Source: Bryum argenteum (Eukaryota > Streptophyta > Bryopsida > Bryales > Bryaceae). Taken from it: 64,000 nt of DNA. Numbering within the stretch: position 1 is the first letter of the stretch; every line of letters starts with the position of its first letter. Both the position numbers and the translations under genes were made by a program. The stretch spans positions 3,658,001 to 3,722,000 of the forward strand of contig CM073326.1 of assembly GCA_037043015.1 (NCBI GenBank), in the 5' to 3' direction. Below are positions 63,302-64,000 of the stretch, piece after piece. The notes under the pieces are model-generated. The model saw only the letters and a list, made by a program, of their open reading frames with translations. It did no database searches and was not told where the DNA came from.

Positions 63302-63801
63302 CGGTTATTGTCGAATTAGAGGCAAAGTTGCTTCTTCAAGTGCCGAAGCTTGGGGCTAGTGAATCTTGAGTTGTGCTATTCCGGATGCTCCATCGTTGTG
63401 TAGTCTCGCCATGACTCCTTCAATCTCCGCAGTTCTCCGAGACAACGTAGCTAGAGCATTCATGATGGCGTCTAGTTTGGACTCTGAATTTTCAGCCATA
63501 TGGATGTCTTGACCTCCAGCCATACTATGTAGGAGAAGAAAAAAATGAGTCTACAGAAGACAATATTGGTTTAGGGAGGGTACTCCGCAACCTCTAAAAC
63601 GTCTCAAGACTTCAAGAAGAGGGGTAATCCACTTTCTCCAAGAAGGACATGACTCTAATATTGTAATCTGGGATATATCAGTTTAGAGGAGTGTATTCCG
63701 CAATCTCTAACGCGCTAGTACGTCTTCGAGTAGAGGGTGATTCACACTCCAACAAGAAGGAACTAGCTCAGATATCAAGGATGTGTACAGTCTCGACAAA
63801 C
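63302..63801 (-). other. Leader of the chromovirus with duplicated segment
   Basis: Two diverged copies of an ~90-bp unit (about 63573-63660 and 63688-63778), each with 'TCCGCAA.CTCTAA' and 'AACAAGAAGGA'-like text. The copy nearer the LTR holds a 13-bp string (63766-63778) that on the minus strand reads TGATATCTGAGC, similar to the initiator-tRNA-Met primer site TGGTATCAGAGC, but ~24 bp away from the LTR end. Confidence 0.5.
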
Positions 63802-64000
63802 TGTCAGGGACACGAAAGGATTGGACAAATAGACTGAAACTAGACGAAGTGTGTACGCCAGAAACTAACAAGGAACTTAGATTAACAAGAAGAGTACACG
63901 AACAACACCAAGAAAGGTGAGCTAAAACTCCAAGAGATGCGTTGTCGAGACTGAGGTTGCCCCCAGTCTTGACTCCTATATATATTAGCTTAGAAGAAGG
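63802..64000 (-). repeat. 5' LTR of the chromovirus (partial, cut by window edge)
   Basis: Matches 58047-58245 with two differences in 199 bp. The U3 part with the heat-shock-like units lies beyond the window. Confidence 0.92.

Larger units (their letters stand above)
58047..64000 (-). mobile_element. Ty3/Gypsy chromovirus LTR retrotransposon (runs off right edge)
   Basis: Fossil element read on the minus strand. Parts: partial 5' LTR 63802-64000+, leader to about 63300 with a primer-binding-like site, Gag about 62500-63300 ending in a CCHC knuckle (CLYCGEEGHKVGNCP), protease ([10 protein letters not shown]) and reverse transcriptase about 61040-62490, RNase H about 60550-61020, integrase about 59300-60500, and a C-terminal chromodomain (EVDEILDSRQRWGNLEYLV) near 59100. 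A further small frame and a purine-rich tract (AAAGGGGGAGGTGA) precede the 3' LTR (58047-58479). The coding region is broken, with roughly half a dozen breaks. Over the 199 bp visible in both LTRs there are two differences (about 99% identity), so insertion was recent, on the order of a million years or less at usual plant rates (rate assumed). Confidence 0.93.

Overview
The window is nuclear DNA of a land plant. The genes have many short GT-AG introns, and the families are plant-specific: an AGO1-type Argonaute, an MHK/RCK-like kinase, a plastid-type PEP-mutase/isocitrate-lyase superfamily enzyme, a DUF1221-type TKL kinase and a GIL1/IRKI-type domain. A captured fragment of a MASE1 histidine kinase, together with the style of the TKL kinase, suggests a seed-free plant (moss or another bryophyte). 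That placement is an inference with modest confidence. Gene islands lie in long AT-rich, repeat-derived DNA.

Layout: 1-2252 (-) is the 5' half of an AGO1 gene that runs off the left edge, with its leader and promoter to about 4.1 kb. 4.1-20.9 kb is repeat-derived AT-rich DNA with a Ty1/Copia remnant (7238-9482) and a 123-bp tandem duplication. 20945-24244 (-) is an intact MHK-like kinase of 13 coding exons. 26-31 kb is again AT-rich repeats. 31082-35297 (-) is a nine-exon PEP-mutase-family enzyme with an added C-terminal segment. Part of its 5' end was copied to 38.63-39.72 kb, where it has decayed. 40735-45450 (-) is best read as one four-exon gene joining an N-terminal helical domain, a TKL kinase, a GIL1/IRKI-like C-terminal domain and a Ser/Pro-rich tail. 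All splice phases agree with this model. 49822-51011 (-) is a broken 5' fragment of an aldehyde oxidase/xanthine dehydrogenase gene that keeps its intron.

The last 12 kb is mobile DNA. A two-exon Ptta/En/Spm-like transposase gene (51746-52818, -) sits beside a complete non-autonomous CACTA element (53068-57196, 3-bp TSD TGG). The inside of that element is almost entirely a captured, decayed multi-exon 5' part of a MASE1 histidine kinase. From 58047 past the right edge lies a Ty3/Gypsy chromovirus on the minus strand. Its 433-bp LTR is packed with heat-shock-element-like units, including a perfect five-unit HSE.

The most notable items are the kinase/GIL1-like fusion gene, the gene-capturing CACTA element and the HSE-bearing chromovirus LTR. 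The Argonaute, MHK and PEP-mutase genes look like ordinary conserved host genes. No rRNA, tRNA or CRISPR array was recognised.
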